Below are positions 23,547 to 24,821 of a stretch of DNA of 24,821 bases, one piece after another. How positions within the stretch are numbered: position 1 is the first letter of the stretch; each line of letters starts with the position of its first letter. This DNA is from CAYNNQ01 sp051748085 (GTDB taxonomy: Bacteria > Desulfobacterota > Desulfovibrionia > Desulfovibrionales > Desulfonatronovibrionaceae), in assembly GCA_051748085.1 (NCBI GenBank), contig JBNJHA010000031.1:1-24821 (forward strand), in the 5' to 3' direction. The notes under the pieces are model-generated. The model did not search any database. It saw only the letters and a program-made list of their open reading frames with translations, and was not told the origin of the DNA. A program made the translations under genes and the position numbers.

Positions 23547-24331
23547 TAAGCCTGAAAGGCGTAAGCTGCGGCTATGAGGGCCGGACGGTCCTGGAGGATA
23601 TAGATCTGGAGCTGCTTTGCGGAGAGAAGGCTGCCCTTATCGGACCCAACGGATCCGGAAAGACCACCTTGCTGCAGACCATCTCCGGCTGTCTTCCGCC
23701 TATAAGCGGAGAACTAAGGCTCGGGGATCGGGATGTCCCCTGCATGCGCCCTCGGGAAAGGGCCAGGGAAATGGCCTGCGTGCCGCAGGACATGCATACC
23801 CCGTTCGATATCCGGGTCATGTCCCTGGTCCTTATGGGTCGCTATCCGTATGTAGGGGTGTTCGGCGGTTATTCGGACCAGGATAAGGCCAAGGCCTGGC
23901 AGGCGCTTGCGGATACCGGTTCTCTTGAGTTGCAGGACCGCTCCTGCCGCACCCTTTCCGGGGGAGAACTGCAGCGGGTACTTATTTCCAGGGCCCTGGC
24001 CCAGAATCCGGGCCTGCTCCTTCTGGACGAGGCGGCATCCAATCTGGATGTGGCCCGCAAGGCGGAGATCTTTGGTCTTTTGCGCCAGAACGGAAGCAAG
24101 GGTTTAAGCGTTATGGCCGCGGTGCACGATCTGAATCTGGCCGCGCTTTATTTTGAGCGTCTCATTTTTTTGAAGGGAGGAAGGATTGTTCAGGACGGAC
24201 CGGTTTCCAAGGTATTTAACTCGGAAGTGTTGTCCCGGGTTTTTGATGTCCGGGTCAGCGTGTTCATCCATCCGGAAGCGGGCGTGCCCCAGGCTTTTTT
24301 TGTTCCTGATTTTTGCGGCGGTGCCGTTTGA
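23543..24331 (+). CDS. btuD: BtuD-type ABC transporter ATP-binding protein
   Basis: Cytoplasmic ATPase driving the BtuC permease. It has 262 residues. Walker A is GPNGSGKTT, the signature is LSGGELQRV, Walker B is LLLLDEAASNLD, and the switch His is in AAVHDLN. Its start overlaps the btuC stop (ATGATAA). Its last 86 bases are also covered in another frame by the start of the next gene. Substrate assignment rests on the riboswitch and on cbiK in the same operon. Confidence 0.9.
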   Translation: MISLKGVSCGYEGRTVLEDIDLELLCGEKAALIGPNGSGKTTLLQTISGCLPPISGELRLGDRDVPCMRPRERAREMACVPQDMHTPFDIRVMSLVLMGRYPYVGVFGGYSDQDKAKAWQALADTGSLELQDRSCRTLSGGELQRVLISRALAQNPGLLLLDEAASNLDVARKAEIFGLLRQNGSKGLSVMAAVHDLNLAALYFERLIFLKGGRIVQDGPVSKVFNSEVLSRVFDVRVSVFIHPEAGVPQAFFVPDFCGGAV

Positions 24332-24821
24332 GGCAGTTGCCGGGCAGGTGTGCATTGTCGATGACATGCAGCGCCAGGTGTGCCTGGACCGGCCGGCAAA
24401 AAAAGTTATCGCTCTTTATGGCGCTTTAAATGAGATTGTAATCTCCCTTGACCTGGGAGACCGGCTTGTAGCCCGCACTGTTCAGGATTCCGGTCTGCCG
24501 GGAATGGAGGACAAGCCGTGCATTGGAACCCATATGCGGCCCGGAATGGAAAGGGTCCTTAGTCTGAAGCCGGATGTGGTTCTGCAGATGGGCGGGAGGT
24601 CCCGGGCCAAACGCAGTGTGCGCAATCTGGAGCGCTTCGGGCTACAGGTGGCTTTTTTCCGGGCCAACGATTTTTCCAGCCTTTTTTCGGTTATAAATCG
24701 GGTGGGCAGGCTCCTCGGGGCCGAAGCCCGGGCGGATTCTTTGATCCGGGACATGCGCGGGAGGCTGGAAGCGGTAAAGGAGAAAGTAAAGGGCCGCAGC
24801 CGTCCCCGGGTTTTCTTTGAA
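24246..24821 (+). CDS. btuF: BtuF-type periplasmic binding protein, 5' part (cut by window end)
   Basis: Substrate-binding protein of the importer; 192 codons are visible and the frame is still open at the window edge. The N-terminus has positive residues (IRKR), a hydrophobic stretch (LFLFLIFAAVPF) and EAVAG, a plausible signal peptide. The mature part has RPAKKVIALYGALNEIVISLDLGDRLVART and later RVLSLKPDVVLQMGG, both typical of FecB/BtuF-like proteins. The ATG at 24246 has no good ribosome site and lies inside btuD (86-bp overlap), so expression probably depends on translation of btuD. A later non-ATG start would remove the charged segment. Ligand is inferred to be a corrinoid or metal-tetrapyrrole. 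Confidence 0.82.
   Translation, partial: MSGSACSSIRKRACPRLFLFLIFAAVPFEAVAGQVCIVDDMQRQVCLDRPAKKVIALYGALNEIVISLDLGDRLVARTVQDSGLPGMEDKPCIGTHMRPGMERVLSLKPDVVLQMGGRSRAKRSVRNLERFGLQVAFFRANDFSSLFSVINRVGRLLGAEARADSLIRDMRGRLEAVKEKVKGRSRPRVFFE

Noticed and set aside
1..24821. tRNA genes, CRISPR arrays, insertion sequences, phage genes
   Set aside because: None were recognised: no regularly spaced repeats, no cloverleaf-like sequence in the gaps, and no transposase or integrase motifs in any frame.

Overview
The window looks like chromosomal DNA of a Gram-negative, anaerobic, sulfate-reducer-type deltaproteobacterium (Desulfovibrionales-like). This is inference from gene content: LPS Kdo genes, the hydrogenase maturation set hypCDE, a selenocysteine-containing HesB/IscA-like protein, and an exported CbiK cobaltochelatase next to a BtuCDF-type transporter, an arrangement known from Desulfovibrio. 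No rRNA, tRNA, CRISPR array, insertion sequence or phage gene was seen. GC content is uneven: the cobalt/zinc/copper genes and ade look clearly GC-richer than smr, the TPR gene and the LysM gene.

Layout. Positions 2-1885 (+) hold the 3' part of a Cu+ P-type ATPase. A gap with a relic of a 'CGCCAAG'-type intergenic repeat follows. Positions 2130-10690 form a long minus-strand housekeeping block, in transcription order: HD-domain protein, ddl, waaA (Kdo transferase), kdsB, carA, TPR protein, then smr, ftsY and a TetR regulator. The first six are tightly packed or overlapping. A possible small plus-strand gene with its own terminator sits between the TPR gene and smr. Positions 10934-13261 (+) are hypC-hypD-hypE, ending at a strong bidirectional terminator.

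The most notable gene is at 13405-13710 (-). It is a 101-residue HesB/IscA-family protein with an in-frame UGA exactly where the family's first conserved cysteine belongs, followed 25 nt later by a bacterial SECIS-like hairpin. It reads as a selenoprotein that ordinary ORF calling splits in two. It has its own promoter and Shine-Dalgarno site. Upstream lies a roughly 154-bp AT-rich element, and a diverged second copy lies upstream of ade (17582-17733).

Positions 14187-15710 (+) encode an exported LysM-repeat protein of unknown role. Adenine deaminase (15918-17534, -) follows. Then comes a zinc-type ABC importer operon (znuA-znuC-znuB, minus strand), divergent from a ZIP-family transporter (20356-21168, +).

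The right end is a cobalamin-riboswitch-controlled operon: riboswitch 21231-21457, terminator 21525-21564, periplasmic CbiK, FecCD/BtuC permease, BtuD ATPase, and a BtuF-type binding protein cut by the window edge. Together these genes link corrinoid or metal uptake to cobalt insertion. The wider window is rich in metal handling (Cu, Zn, Co, Ni-Fe hydrogenase maturation, Fe-S).
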